NCBI GenBank assembly: GCA_963920575.1
Contig: OY986967.1
Span: 15,308,061-15,372,060, forward strand
Source of the DNA: Narthecium ossifragum
Taxonomy: Eukaryota; Streptophyta; Magnoliopsida; Dioscoreales; Nartheciaceae
DNA: 64,000 bases
Reading direction: 5' to 3'
Below, piece after piece: positions 22,557 to 33,672 of the stretch (positions are counted from its first letter, which is position 1; each line of letters starts with the position of its first letter). Made by a program: the position numbers and the translations under genes. The notes beneath the pieces were generated by a model, which did not search any database, was not told the DNA's origin, and saw only the letters and a list, made by a program, of their open reading frames with translations.

Positions 22557-23344
22557 CTCTTTGTCTTCTCCAGAGAGTTTGACAGTGGTCGGGGTGTCTG
22601 AAGACGAGGGGTGGTTCGATTCTGTTGAAGCTGGTTGGGAACAAGGTGAACTTGAGGGAAGTAGGTGGAGAACCTCCTGCGTAGAGGCGCCATCGTCGAT
22701 GGATTGGTTGGGTCATCTTCGTGAGATCTATATATAAGGTATTTTGATTCTTTTCCTTCTCCCATCTTGGTTTGGTGTTTTATGGTGGCAATCTCTATGC
22801 ATTTGGGATAAATGCTATGTTGCTATACGAGTGTGATTGGATCACTTCATGCCTACTGAGTTTGATATATACAATCCTATGTCCACTTCTATAAATTAAG
22901 GTCTCCTTCTTCTCACCTTCCTCAGCTCCATTGTATCCTCTTGGATAGCTCATTAGACTCTCAGTTTAACATTAATAAAAGCATCATAGACGGGAAGAAC
23001 ATTTCTCACTATGTAGCAATATAGAACATATTAAATTGTAGTTTTATCCTTAACATTTGATCAGAAATGGTCTCTTGATGACTTCTATGACAGTGTTCTT
23101 CTCATTATGCATTTCTTGCTAGGTTTTAGAGTTTTGATATGAGCTCTGTTTACAAGTCTTTGTTATATGATATTCTGTGCATATGTGTGGGAGTTTACCA
23201 CTTCTTTGAATTTCATGGCATGGAACATTATGTCATTGATTGCTTATGTCATTGGTGTAAGCTTCCTATTTGATTCTACTGGGTTATAAATTATTAGTTT
23301 TCCTAAAAAAAGCTGACATCATAGCTACTTCTTTACATTTTTAG
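22557..23344 (+). other. CACTA interior left of the TOM40 exons
   Basis: No recognised coding sequence. CTTCTCCAG at 22565-22573 could be an old splice acceptor; the rest is T-rich and intron-like, consistent with being part of the captured locus. Confidence 0.45.
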
Positions 23345-23868
23345 CTGATGCTTGTTGGAAGGGTGCTTACTGATGGAAGTGTGATCTGACTGATAACCTT
23401 ACTTTGAAGATCAATGCTCAGGTAGTTTGTCCATCATTAACTTATAAGTGAGGGAAACATTGAACTTCCATTGGTTGTTTTTTCCCCTCATTTTCTGATC
23501 AATTGTGTATGATTTCTGTTCTATTTTGGCCAGCTCACAAACAATGCACATTACTCTCAGGGCATGTTCAACTTTGATTATAAGGTTTGTTATAATTAAC
23601 GCTAGCTTAATTGAGTTTGTAACTGCTTTGAGATCACTATTTATGAACTATAATGTATTCAATGCTGATTTTACAACTTGTAGTTGCTATAGCTGATATC
23701 TTATTTGGAGTGAAAATGTTGTGTGCCACTCTGGAAATGGTTTTGTTTGCATAGATTTTGTTGTTCTATCTATGACAAGATAGTTTACTTCTCGTTGCAC
23801 AGGTTAAGGATTTCAAGACTCAGTTTCAGATAGGGAACAACGCTTTTTATGGGGCCAATTATATCCAG
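23345..23868 (+). pseudogene. TOM40: Captured TOM40 fragment: three exons with introns
   Basis: Three exon-like blocks with normal splice sites: 23345-23421, 23534-23584 and 23803-23868. They encode LMLVGRVLTDG, then (after a frame break) KCDLTDNLTLKINAQ, then LTNNAHYSQGMFNFDYK, then VKDFKTQFQIGNNAFYGANY, all matching consecutive parts of the beta-barrel pore protein of the mitochondrial outer-membrane translocase. The internal junctions are phase 0. Exon 1 of the piece lacks a few codons between LTDG and KCDL, which shifts the frame, and neither gene end is present, so it is a non-functional fragment. Intact introns mean capture at the DNA level rather than from mRNA. Confidence 0.85.
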
Positions 23869-24287
23869 GTTAGTATGATGCTGTCTTATTGAATTTATTT
23901 CTGAGTGCAAATGTGCAGAGAATGTTCATGAGAATTTTGTTTTGTTTCTTTCATGACTTGAGTTCTGAAGACAAATGTGCAAACAATGTTTATGAGAATT
24001 TTTTTGTTTCCAAGGCTTCACCTTATGATAATGGAACATTGCCCCAACAATCTGGTAGCCCTACAATCCAATAGCGGCCAAGACTTATTTGGTTGCTTAT
24101 AAATTGAGGATGCATTTTGGCCTAAGTAGAAGTCGACTTCAATTATAATGACTCCAGTATGTGAAATTGATAATATCACCATAGTGGATATGGCTCAAAT
24201 ATCTGAAAGGATTAAATTTGACTTTGTTTTGAGATTTAAAATATATTGTGATTAGACATAAATCTCATAAAGTGAAGTGACATCCCA

Positions 24288-27146
24288 TGTCACGCCCTGA
24301 CCCAGAAAACCCATCCAGGCCGGGACGTGAGGGTCCTAAACTCTAAATCAAACGGCGAAAGCCTCCCCTTTTAAACATCAATTTAAAACCAGGTGCATGA
24401 TTACAATATTCACAAATAATTTAAACTATCCTGTCATCAACTCATAATACAATCTAACTTTAAAAGATAAAATAATGATTCAATTCATCTAGTACAACAA
24501 TCTCTGATCAAATTTACATCAAATTGAAATACAAATACATTCTCCTTCAGATTACAATTTACACATTTAAAGTTGTACATCATTTGAATATAATAAACTG
24601 ATGATATCCTCGATCTCACGCACCACCAAGGGGGGTACCGCCTCCAACACCGCAACCACCTGAAAAAGAAGGGACTGCATCGACCTGTATCGCCGATGCA
24701 GCCCAGATAGGAGTGAGCAACAAAGCTTGCTCAGTAGGGTTTTACGCTATTCTACGTCGCACAGAAAGGAAGGGAACACAACAGTGTCGCTTCCCGCCTG
24801 AGTCTAAGGTATGTCTCGGGCCCCATAACCCATCGATGTCCCAAGGGCTCCTGTCATGAACCTCTCTCTTGAACATGTTACCAAGATAACCCTAAGCACT
24901 AACAGGGGAACAGTACCATGCAGGATCACCCTTACCCAGCAGGGATACCACTGCCTGGGGACCACGTCGGGAACACATCGATTACATCCTTAGCACACAG
25001 TCGAGGAGAGCGACACGACCTCTAAACCTCAAGCAATATAATATTCCAGTCCAACTACCTAATAATCCTCGAATGATATCAAACATGATTACTGATAACA
25101 ATCACGTCCTAATCCTCGACTACCCCAAACCCCGGTCCTAGGGCTAGATTCGGGCTACCCGAGAACCCCGGATCGACGATCGAAACCATCGTCTACCACC
25201 TAACCTGATGCTTCTAATGCAGTCAAATGCATGCAATGCTCACGCGCACATCAAGAGGAAAATCATACATGCAACAATATGACATCACAACATACAGGAC
25301 TAGGCATAGCCCACAGCTCGCCAAGGGGTAAACATGCATAAAGCAGATAAAGGTCTAAACTACAATAATACAATATTATAACGACGCCCACGGGCCGTTA
25401 ACAAACAACTACACATTCAAACGAAATTCCGGCATTACAACGACGTCCACAGCCGTCAACCGCAATTTCTACAACAGGGATACAACCCCGGCCACGCAAT
25501 ACACAACATGCCACAATTACAAGTTAATACAACTAAGGCACACCTTCGGCCCGCTTATCAATCTAAACATCCCAAGGGGAATTACTCCCTTGGTTCAACC
25601 ACGAGCCCCACACGGGCTAAACATGTATATATAACACATATATATAACTAACATCTATGATATGGCATGTTCTACAAATTGAAAGCTAATTAGCTATCTA
25701 TTCGCCAGAGAAAATACAGATTTGAACATACCGATCCTAGAGATCACTAGGAACATTAAATACGTGAATCCTGAAGCATCAAACCCGATAAAACATCAAA
25801 GATCCAATAAGAAGCCAAATCCCGGATTGCTACAGTAAACTACAATTTAGCGAAGATGAAATCTTCGCAAATCGACGTCCAAACGACGTTAAACCTCAAC
25901 TCAAACTTAATCAGATATTGATTAATATATTGGGAGCATGCTGACCAAGAATTAGATCCAATGGAAGTCTAATTTCCACATATTAGACTAATCAATTTCT
26001 CAATCTCTGTTTCGCAGCAGTTTAGGAAACAATTCATCAAAAATCGTAGGAAAATCCAAAAATCATGAAATCAGCGGCAAACGAAAGATAACTCGATGAT
26101 CTACAACTTTCATCTTGAAAGTTTCACGAGATCATGCACATACGAGCCCAGATCTGAGCTAGAACAGCTCAGCCCGCCGAAAAACAGAACCTCGATAAAA
26201 TCCGAGAAAAACCTCCAAAAATCCGGATAAAACACAAATCAAATCCTACCAAGCTCTAATCAGTTGCTAAACAAGTCCATAAGCATCATATTACACATAT
26301 AAAACCATAGATCTAACAACCAAACCCTAGATCTAACATACCCTAATGATATAGGTAGAAACCCTACCTTCAAACGCTAAATCCGAGCTTCTTCCTCCTT
26401 GATCCGTCGTCCTCCCTCGCCGCCGTCGTCACCAGCTCGCCGGAGAGCCGCCGAAGACCTCCTACAGCCGCAGCCACCGCCGGAGCAGGAAGAGGAGAGG
26501 AGATGCCGCGGAAGAAAGAGGGGAAGGAAGGAGGGGGAGGAGACCTCGCCACCGCCTCCAAGCCGCCGGAGAGCCGCCGGTGCTCTCAAACCCATCAAGG
26601 CCTCGCCGGAGAAGAAGAACAAGGGCTGCCACGGAAGGGAAGGGAAAGGGGAGCCCTCGCCGTCGTCTCCACATCGCCGGGGAAGGTGGCCGGAGGAGAG
26701 GAAGTCGGAGAGGAGAGGGGAAGGGGTCGGGCACGGGTGAAGCCAGGGAGAAGGAAGAGGAAAAGGAGAGAAAAAGGGAAAAGAAAGGGAGAGGGTCGGG
26801 TGGAGGAAAAGAAGAAAAAGGGGAGAGAGGAAAAATAAGAAAATTAATTAAACTAAAACTGGGATTTAATCTCAGCCGTCCGTCTTGATCAAGCCCGATC
26901 AAGATCCAATCTACCGATCGAGGACGCCGAAAAGGATCCAATCAACCACAAACATCAATCAGAGGCAGTGTGTGTACAACGCGGGTGTGAAACCGACCGC
27001 CAAGGGGCAATTTACCAAATTGCCCTTGGGGTCCAAAAACAGCAATGTGATCAACCGATCGCACTGCGAGGCCAACCGAGCCAAACCACAAAATCAAACC
27101 CTCGACCTACCGCGGTCGGACCGGGTTGAAGGAACGGGTCCTCACA
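24288..27146 (-). mobile_element. Solo gypsy LTR inside the CACTA element
   Basis: 2859 bp, TGTCACGCCCTG...GGTCCTCACA, with target duplication TCCCA at 24283-24287 and 27147-27151. It is related to the broken LTR at 35037-40273 and carries the CAGTAGGGTTTTAC block near 24735. The GC-rich frames on both strands at 26370-26941 are LTR sequence without recognised domains. Confidence 0.9.
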
Positions 27147-27208
27147 TCCCAACCCTATATCTGCTTTAAAATTTCATGTTCCGATTGGTATTTGGATTTT
27201 AAAAACTT

Positions 27209-28522
27209 GGCCGAACAACACTTTGCTACATGTAGTTTTCAGGATTTGCAGTTTAATACCCTCATCTTTTAAAATCACGTAAAAGTACATCTAACTTTCA
27301 AAACTATGCAATTTAGTGCCACCGCCCTAACGTCGTTACTAAGTCGACGGTAAACCAGTCAATTTCATCAATTTTGACTTTTTTTTTCGGTTTTCTCAGG
27401 ATTTACTGACGTGAGAAAAGAGAGACCTTCAAAGATTCATCAATTTTGACTTTTTTTTGGTTATTTGGACTAGTTTTTGAATGAATTTCCTGACGTGATA
27501 AAAAAAAGTCAAAATTCATCAATATCAATTTGCTGACGTGAGAAGAGATTCATAGCCTCAGCCTCCCTAGCTTCTCATCCACCTCCTCCACCGTCCCTCC
27601 CCCCCACCCCCACCGCCGCTCCGACCCCCACTGGTCAGCCCTCCGCGCCGCCGCCAACCTCTCCCTGGATGGCAACCTCCACCTCCGCCACCTCCATCTC
27701 CTCCGCCACCTCGGCGCCGGCCACCTCGCCCGCATCTTCCATTGCTGCCTCCGAGGCCTGGAGCACCCGACCTTGGACTTCGCGCTCAAGGTCATCGACC
27801 TCGACGCCGCCGCCGCCAAGGACCCCAACCTCGCCCACGTCCGCTCCGAGGGCGCGACGCTCGCCGCCCTTGACCACCCTTTCCTTCCCACTCTATACGC
27901 TCGCCTTGATGATTCCCACTACGCCTGCTTCCTTATAGACTATTGCTCCTGCGGCGACCTTCACGCCCTCCTCCGACGCCACCTGGGCCATTGCCTTCCC
28001 ATCCTCGCCGCCTGCTTCTACGCCGCCGAGGTGCTTCTCGCATTGGAGTACCTCCATGTGCTCGGGTTCGTATACTGAGATCTTAAGCCAGTGAATGTTC
28101 TCCTCCAGGGCGATGGCCAGGTCATGCTCTCGGACTTCGACCTCTCATTTCAATCAGAGGTCGCCCCCTCCCTCCGCCGGCGACAAACTAAGAAGCCTCG
28201 CCACCAACACTACCGCCGTCGACGACGATCTCTCTCTTGCTTATTACCACATAAGGGCTCCGTTCGACGCAGGATCTCCATCTCCAGCTGGTGCTCTCTC
28301 TCTCCCTCCTGTATCTCTCTCTCTCTCTCTCTCCCCACGTCAGCAAAAACCAATCAAAATTGAGCACAGTGACCGGTTTGTCGATAAAATGTGTAACGGC
28401 GTCGGATGATAGGTTTATACTGCACTATTATGTAACTTGGAGTATTTTTTGATAACTTTGAAAGTACGTGGTACTAAACTGCAAAACTGAAAAACTATAG
28501 GGTACCCAACTGCTTTTTGGCC
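27209..28522 (+). mobile_element. Pack-MULE with AGC-kinase fragment
   Basis: 1314 bp with imperfect terminal inverted repeats starting GGCC (GGCCGAACAACAC left, GGCCAAAAAGCAG as complement on the right) extending about 70 bp. An exact 9-bp target duplication TAAAAACTT lies at 27200-27208 and 28523-28531, the length expected for Mutator-like elements. There is no transposase; the interior is a captured gene piece. Confidence 0.9.
27560..28200 (+). pseudogene. Captured AGC VIII protein kinase fragment (WAG/PINOID-like)
   Basis: The frame shows SDPHWSALRAAANLSLDG, a degenerate glycine-loop (GAGHLARIF), the ATP lysine in DFALKVIDLD, DHPFLPTLYARLDDSHY, FYAAEVLLALEYLH, then Y-stop-DLKP where the catalytic-loop Arg codon has become TGA (28076-28078), and a DFD motif (28133-28141) that marks the plant AGC VIII group. 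The best fit is the WAG/PINOID branch, which regulates auxin transport. The stop and the loss of the C-terminal lobe make it a pseudogene. Confidence 0.82.
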
Positions 28523-28531
28523 TAAAAACTT

Positions 28532-29304
28532 TTAACATGTTTGCATCTTGTCCAACAGCAACCTATAGTTGCTCACCATCCCTTGATTTCCTTAGCAATG
28601 TGAGGTAAAAAGCTGATGATGATAATCGTCATGACTGGCAGCTTTGGCTGCACTAGGTCGTTGCCTTATATTTTACATATATAATTTTCTGATTTTTATG
28701 GCCAATGTATTTATGAACATGTGTCTCCTAAACTTTCTTATTGCTAAATCAAGCACTTGTAGGGTCCTTCTCCTTAAAACAAACATTGTTTCATTTTCTG
28801 TCCGAATATTAGATCAGAAATATCATAATCACTTTTTCTTATCAAATTTTAATGTAGATGGTGATTATTGTCTGATTTCATAAGTAATGATGATTGGTTT
28901 CTTGTTTCTTGCCTTTCTAGTTGTAGTTTAAAAGGGAATTAGAAATTTATATTGGGAACAATACTGCATGTCAACCATGGAGCAATTGGCGGACTGGTTT
29001 GGGATGATAAAGCTATAGTTTCCTGCAAGGAAGAAATGACTAGTGGCATGATGATCCAATTCGTGATGTTAAGCTCATCACTTTTGTAATAGAACTTGTA
29101 TTTTCCATGATGCTTCAACAAATTGAAATATTTCAATTTGGAAGCATTATTTTGGATCAAAACATTTTTTTTAGATGAGAAATTGAATTGTGACTTTTAA
29201 TTAATATGAAGTTTTATTATTTCAAGTTTTGTAGTTTTAAATAATGTGGTTGATATTGAGCAAATTGTTATAATGACAACATTTTTTGTCATAATTAGTA
29301 ATTA
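28532..29304 (+). other. CACTA interior, right part
   Basis: AT-rich sequence without a convincing coding segment, between the Pack-MULE and the right subterminal repeats. It may be further intron-like captured DNA; no protein family was recognised. Confidence 0.4.
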
Positions 29305-29745
29305 TTTTAAGTGACCAAAAATTACTATTTGTGACCAGAACAGTGGTCACAACAAATAGATATAATGACCTCCTTTGTATTTTTTGCGACCAATATGTGA
29401 TCATAATTGCTTCTACAGCTTCCATGAGGAATCAAAATAGCGACCAGACATATGGTCGCTATTGAGCTACTTATTGCGACCAAATTGGGGTGGTCGTAAT
29501 GAGTTGGTGTCTTTAGCGACCAACTAGTTAAAGTTTAATGCGACAAAAAAATATTCTAATTGCGACCAAAGTTGGTCACTGATACTTAACCATTTGCGAC
29601 CAACTTGACTTGGTCGAAAAATACTAGTTGTGACCACTTATTTTTGACCACTTGGCGACCAAACGGAAATGGTCGCTAAAGCCCTGAAATGGTCTTTAGC
29701 GATCATATTGTGCACTTATTGCGACCACCTTATAGGTCACTAAAA
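29305..29745 (+). repeat. CACTA subterminal repeats, right side
   Basis: More than fifteen GCGACCA / TGGTCGC motifs in both orientations, mirroring 20235-20480. Confidence 0.8.
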
Positions 29746-29766
29746 GTCTTTTTTTCTTATAGTAGT

Positions 29767-30054
29767 TGTCCAAATTCCATATTAGAAGTCCAAAATTACA
29801 AATATATTTGAGGACAACCACTCTTTATCTCTAATCTGATGATCCTGATCATTTGTTTGCATCTAAGATCAAAAGTGACCTGTCAAAACTCCATAAATTT
29901 AGAAAACTTCAGGGAAGAAAAAATAAAAATCCAAAATAGCCCCATGATAATTAGTGTTTAACATGCAATATTCTGAGGAAAAGATAAAAAATATTGAGAT
30001 AATGTATTAGGAGTTAAGATGCTTTACTTAAGTAAGCTTTTACTTATACCAGAT
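29767..30054 (+). other. Possible last gag remnant and 3' flank of the proline-rich protein gene
   Basis: The TGTCCAAATTCC flank rejoins the host sequence left of the CACTA element, but no clear gag motif follows. The 288 bp up to 30054 should also contain the 3' UTR of the minus-strand gene. Confidence 0.4.
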
Positions 30055-31593
30055 TTATGCCGGGCACTTGTATCTCGGCGGTGGGGGCTTGCCGCAAGCG
30101 ATGAGCAACTCGGTTGCGACTGGCACAAAGACACTAACGTTGAGAAGCTTGGCCTTGATGGCTGTGCACATGCACATCGCTGCATCGGCATCAGCCAATC
30201 CCTTGATCAGTGGGCAGCACGTCGCCTTTGCGGCCGACCCTCCGAATTGGTTAACGCACGCTCCCAACTTCAACATGTCTGCAGGGCATTTTGGCGCTGC
30301 TAGTGGCTGATGGGACGACGGAGGACATGGTTCTCTTTTTCCTCTGGGAGGGTGTTTGGGTTGTGGGGTGGGTGGTGGCACCAATGGTTGTGCCACTGGT
30401 GAAAGCTTGGGAGGTTCAATAGTAGGTGGAATAGGTGGTTTTGCACCTGGTGGATGTGCTACCAGAGACGGCTGAGGACTAATGATAACAGGCAATGGTT
30501 TCCTAGTCGGAGGTGGCTTAGGACTGGAGATTGGTGGCAAAGGTGGCTTCCCAGTTGAAGGTGGCCTGGGTCGCGGCGACAGTGGTTTTCCAGTCTGAGG
30601 TGGCTTAGGACCGACGATAGGCGCCAAAGGTGGTTTCCCGGTTGAAGGTGGCTTGGGATGAGACGACGGTGGTTTAGGACTGAAGATAGGCGGCAAAGGT
30701 GGTTTCCCTGTTGAAGGTGGCTTGGGATGGATGGTAGGCGATAATGGTGGTTTTCCGATTGGAGGGGGCTTAGGACCGATGATAGGCGGCAAGGGTGGTT
30801 TTCCACTCGGAGGTGGCTTAGGACGAATAATAGGCGGTGTTGGTTTTCTGGTCGGAGGAGGCCTAGGACCAACAATTGGCGGCAAAGGTGGTTTTCCCGT
30901 TGAAGGTGGCTTAGGACGAATAATAGGCGGTGTTGGTTTTCTGGTCGGAGGAGGCCTAGGACCAACAATTGGCGGCAAAGGTGGTTTTCCCGTTGAAGGT
31001 GGCTTAGGACCAACAGTAGGCGGCAATTGTGGTTTTCCAGTTGGAGGTGGCTTAGGAACAACGATAGGCGGCAATGGTGGTTTTCCAGTCGGGGGTGGCT
31101 TCTGACCGACAATAGGTGGCAATGGTGGTTTCTCAATCAGGGGTGGCTTTGGACCGACAATAGGCGGCAATGGGGGTCTTCTAGTCGGGGGTGGCTTGGG
31201 ACCGACAATAGGTGGGAATGGTGGTTTCCCATACCGAGGTGGCTTGGGACCAATAATAGGTGGCAATGGTGATTTCCTTGTAGTGGGTGGCTTAGGATAG
31301 ATAATAGGTGGCAATGGTGGTTTTCCGGTTGGAGGCGGCTTAGGACCGACGATGGGTGGCAGTGGTGGCTTCCCAATTGGAGACGGCACCGGTGGTTTGA
31401 TAACCAGAGGTGGTTTCTGAGGAAGCTTAGGAGGGAACTTGGGGTGGTGTTGTTTGGGAGGTTTGGTTGGTTGAGGGTGTGAGCAATTGAGAGATGCAAC
31501 AGAGGATGGGAGAAGAGCTGCAAACTCTATGAGGAGCAGCAAAACGGTGGCTATTCCAACAACTTGGAACCTCCCCATGATGTTGGAAGCCAT
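30055..31593 (-). CDS. Hybrid proline-rich protein with 8-cysteine C-terminal domain
   Basis: Single-exon minus-strand gene, 512 aa from the ATG at 31591-31593 to TAA at 30055-30057. The frame is open 16 codons further up, but a TATA box at 31656-31664 places transcription start near 31630, so the MASNIMGRF start is preferred. The protein has a signal peptide (about residues 1-33), a long proline-rich region of repeated GKPPLPPIVGPKPPPT-like units (about 40-420), and a C-terminal 8-cysteine domain (about 436-512, including TCC and CMC pairs) of the hydrophobic-seed/LTP-like type. Such HyPRPs are secreted to the cell wall or plasma-membrane interface; the exact role here is unknown. The frame is fully intact despite the repeats. 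Confidence 0.92.
   Translation of the reverse strand: MASNIMGRFQVVGIATVLLLLIEFAALLPSSVASLNCSHPQPTKPPKQHHPKFPPKLPQKPPLVIKPPVPSPIGKPPLPPIVGPKPPPTGKPPLPPIIYPKPPTTRKSPLPPIIGPKPPRYGKPPFPPIVGPKPPPTRRPPLPPIVGPKPPLIEKPPLPPIVGQKPPPTGKPPLPPIVVPKPPPTGKPQLPPTVGPKPPSTGKPPLPPIVGPRPPPTRKPTPPIIRPKPPSTGKPPLPPIVGPRPPPTRKPTPPIIRPKPPPSGKPPLPPIIGPKPPPIGKPPLSPTIHPKPPSTGKPPLPPIFSPKPPSSHPKPPSTGKPPLAPIVGPKPPQTGKPLSPRPRPPSTGKPPLPPISSPKPPPTRKPLPVIISPQPSLVAHPPGAKPPIPPTIEPPKLSPVAQPLVPPPTPQPKHPPRGKREPCPPSSHQPLAAPKCPADMLKLGACVNQFGGSAAKATCCPLIKGLADADAAMCMCTAIKAKLLNVSVFVPVATELLIACGKPPPPRYKCPA
30340..31420 (-). repeat. Coding minisatellite of the proline-rich protein gene
   Basis: Units of roughly 45-54 bp (15-18 codons), all multiples of three. 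Two successive 93-bp copies starting at 30821 and 30914 are almost identical, showing a recent in-frame duplication of 31 codons. Confidence 0.85.
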
Positions 31594-31655
31594 GCATGCA
31601 TGTGAGGAGAAGAGAAGATAAGTTATACATAGAACTTTCAAAGGTTACATCTCTT

Positions 31656-31664
31656 CTTATATAG
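31656..31664 (-). promoter_or_regulatory. TATA box of the proline-rich protein gene
   Basis: The minus strand reads CTATATAAG, 63 bp upstream of the chosen ATG; it decides the start codon choice. Confidence 0.7.
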
Positions 31665-31699
31665 AAGAAGATATGAGACAATAGCCACTAGTAAGAGTG

Positions 31700-33047
31700 G
31701 GTTGCTGGTGGTGTCGTGGATTGTTCTGCTTGACTCTGAGGCGTTTAGTTCAGAATGAAGAGGTTATTGGAGAAGGTGGGAAATGAGGAGACGTCGCACT
31801 AGGCTTGGATCCAAGTCATGATTATTTCTTCGTTTTTTTTTGACTCTCAAGTCCATGTCTTTTAGATCATTCTTGGTTTAGAAGTGCCCATTTTCTGAAG
31901 TGAAAATGACTAATGAGCCTGCATAGGAAATAGTATCATATAGTTGGGTTACATCCCACCAATTTGAAGTCATTATAGCAGCATATTATTAATCCCCACT
32001 AAGTGTGTTCTCTATAATTCACGATAGTGGATATGAATTACTTATAAGTAAAATTATGGAGCATTAAGTTAAAAGTAAGGAAAATCATTGAAGTGGTAGG
32101 ATATGTGACCTATTATGTGGAAATCATAAGTTTCCGCACCTGTACAAGCAACTTATTTCAAAGAATTATGCTGAAAATTTTAATGGCATAGATAAACTGA
32201 CATGGTTTCTAGAGTGAATGTGGATACCAATTCATTAATTTGTAGAAGTTAATATCAAAGTCATTTTTTCCCTAACCCTAAGTAACATGCTCAGCTAATT
32301 GAAAACAAGAAAAAACCATGGAAATCAAGAAACATAAATAAGTCTATAATGTGATTATCGGCACAGAATCTGAGATGGTAGAAAGTTCCACATTGTTGAG
32401 TCAGATGACCTATGGGTGACGTGTTTGAGTGGAAGAAACATCACTTAGTGTGTGTTTGGGTGTAAACAAGGTGAAAAATTACATAGGTAAATAATCACCC
32501 TCTTCATTTAAGTTTGATTAGAATTGTAATAATTACTTTAGAGTAAAATTTATCATTATTGAGGGTAGAATGGATGTAAAATTTAACCCCGATAGGAGGT
32601 GGGTAATGGGCATAAAAGAATTATTCATGTTTATATTTTTGTCTCTTTACTTATTCCTAATTAATTCAAGTCGTTGATTAAACCTAGGTTCTTTACTTAT
32701 TCCTAATTAATCCAAGTCGTTGATTAAACCTAGGTTAGATATCATCCGTACAACCCAAGCAAACTCCTCTCTCCTCCTGCCCCTCACACGATCTTTTGCC
32801 TCCCTTTCTCTCAAGCTCGATTGTCGTATCCGCGACCTCGACGTTGCTGGCGTAGATCACAGCCTCAAACTCGTCACAATCTCCCTCGCAAACCAGCATC
32901 AAGCCGAGCAACCACCTCCACCTCTCCAAGTTCTTTCTCATCGGATTCCGCCGCGCCCTCCCTTCGTCTCCGGCTCACCACCCCACCCTGACGCCGGCCA
33001 AGGTCACGACCATCGCCGTCAAGGCCATCCACGAGGTCTAAGAACCA
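31700..33047. other. Intergenic region with promoter of the proline-rich gene and a short tandem duplication
   Basis: No supported gene. 32643-32733 is a near-perfect duplication of about 46 bp (TTTACTTATTCCTAATTAAT units). 32760-33040 is GC-richer and codon-like (for example SKFFLIGFRRALP in one frame, TTIAVKAIHEV just before the LTR) but was not matched to a family; it could be a small gene fragment. Confidence 0.45.
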
Positions 33048-33672
33048 TGTTGGGTTTAACTACTTAATATGGTCTAATTATAACTTAATTAGTTTTAACT
33101 CTTAAGTCAAGTCCTGATCCTACTAAACGATCCCCATTAATCAGAGTCCTATTCCCACACAGATGATGGAGTTTTACCTCAATTAGAGTTCTAGTCCTAT
33201 GATGGTTGGACACATTGATTGCTATATATATGAGGCCTTGGTCCCTTTCTCTGCTCACGGTTTTAAGCCTAAAGGATCCCCATCATCCTTAAGCATAAGA
33301 GTTGGAGAGTGAGATTAAACGAGAGAAGACCAATCTAGCCTATCGTCTTGAGTAGGCGATGCAACGAAGACAACGGTGAACGGAGTCATCGTATATACAT
33401 ACACGATCACGGAAGGTATGATTTATTTCCGCATTATACTATTTCTTTATATGAATATAGCGTTGAAGATCCTAACATGACATTATAATTGCTAACAATT
33501 GGTATCTAGAGCCAGGTTTATACCTATATTCATGTAAAGTTTTTTTTCCTCGAATTTTCAAAAATTCTAGTTGGGTTTTAAGATTTTCTAGAATTCATAT
33601 AATGTGTTTTTCAGATTTATTGAGGTTTATTAATTCCGAAAATAATAGATTAATAGTTAATCGTTTGGAAGC
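33048..33672 (+). mobile_element. Ty1/copia 5' LTR, primer site and start of the internal region
   Basis: LTR 33048-33497 (TGTTGGGTTTAAC...GCTAACA), followed by TTGGTATCTAGAGCC at 33499-33513, a tRNA-Met type copia primer site. It is a relative of the minus-strand LTR at 51538-51975. The interior is cut after about 170 bp by the element at 33673, and no pol genes follow. Confidence 0.78.

Larger units (their letters stand above)
20213..29766 (+). mobile_element. Non-autonomous CACTA transposon carrying a captured TOM40 gene piece
   Basis: The left end is CACTACAGGAAAAATC; the right end is TTTTTCTTATAGTAGT, the expected inverted form (CACTACTATAAGAAAAA) but missing its last G. TGT flanks both sides (20210-20212, 29767-29769), and the joined flanks read AATTGTCCAAATT. 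Subterminal GCGACCA / TGGTCGC repeats fill 20235-20480 and 29305-29745. With two solo LTRs and one Pack-MULE removed, about 3.7 kb is left, with no TnpA or TnpD-like transposase reading frame. It must rely on another element for movement. Confidence 0.82.

Noticed and set aside
26370..26941. Frames of 60-160 codons on both strands
   Set aside because: GC-rich LTR sequence within 24288-27146 with no recognised domain; frames open in several phases at once indicate composition.
30459..31523. Second and third frames in the proline-rich gene (Gly-rich plus strand, His/Leu-rich minus strand)
   Set aside because: They are shadows of the in-frame repeat units of the real gene on the minus strand.
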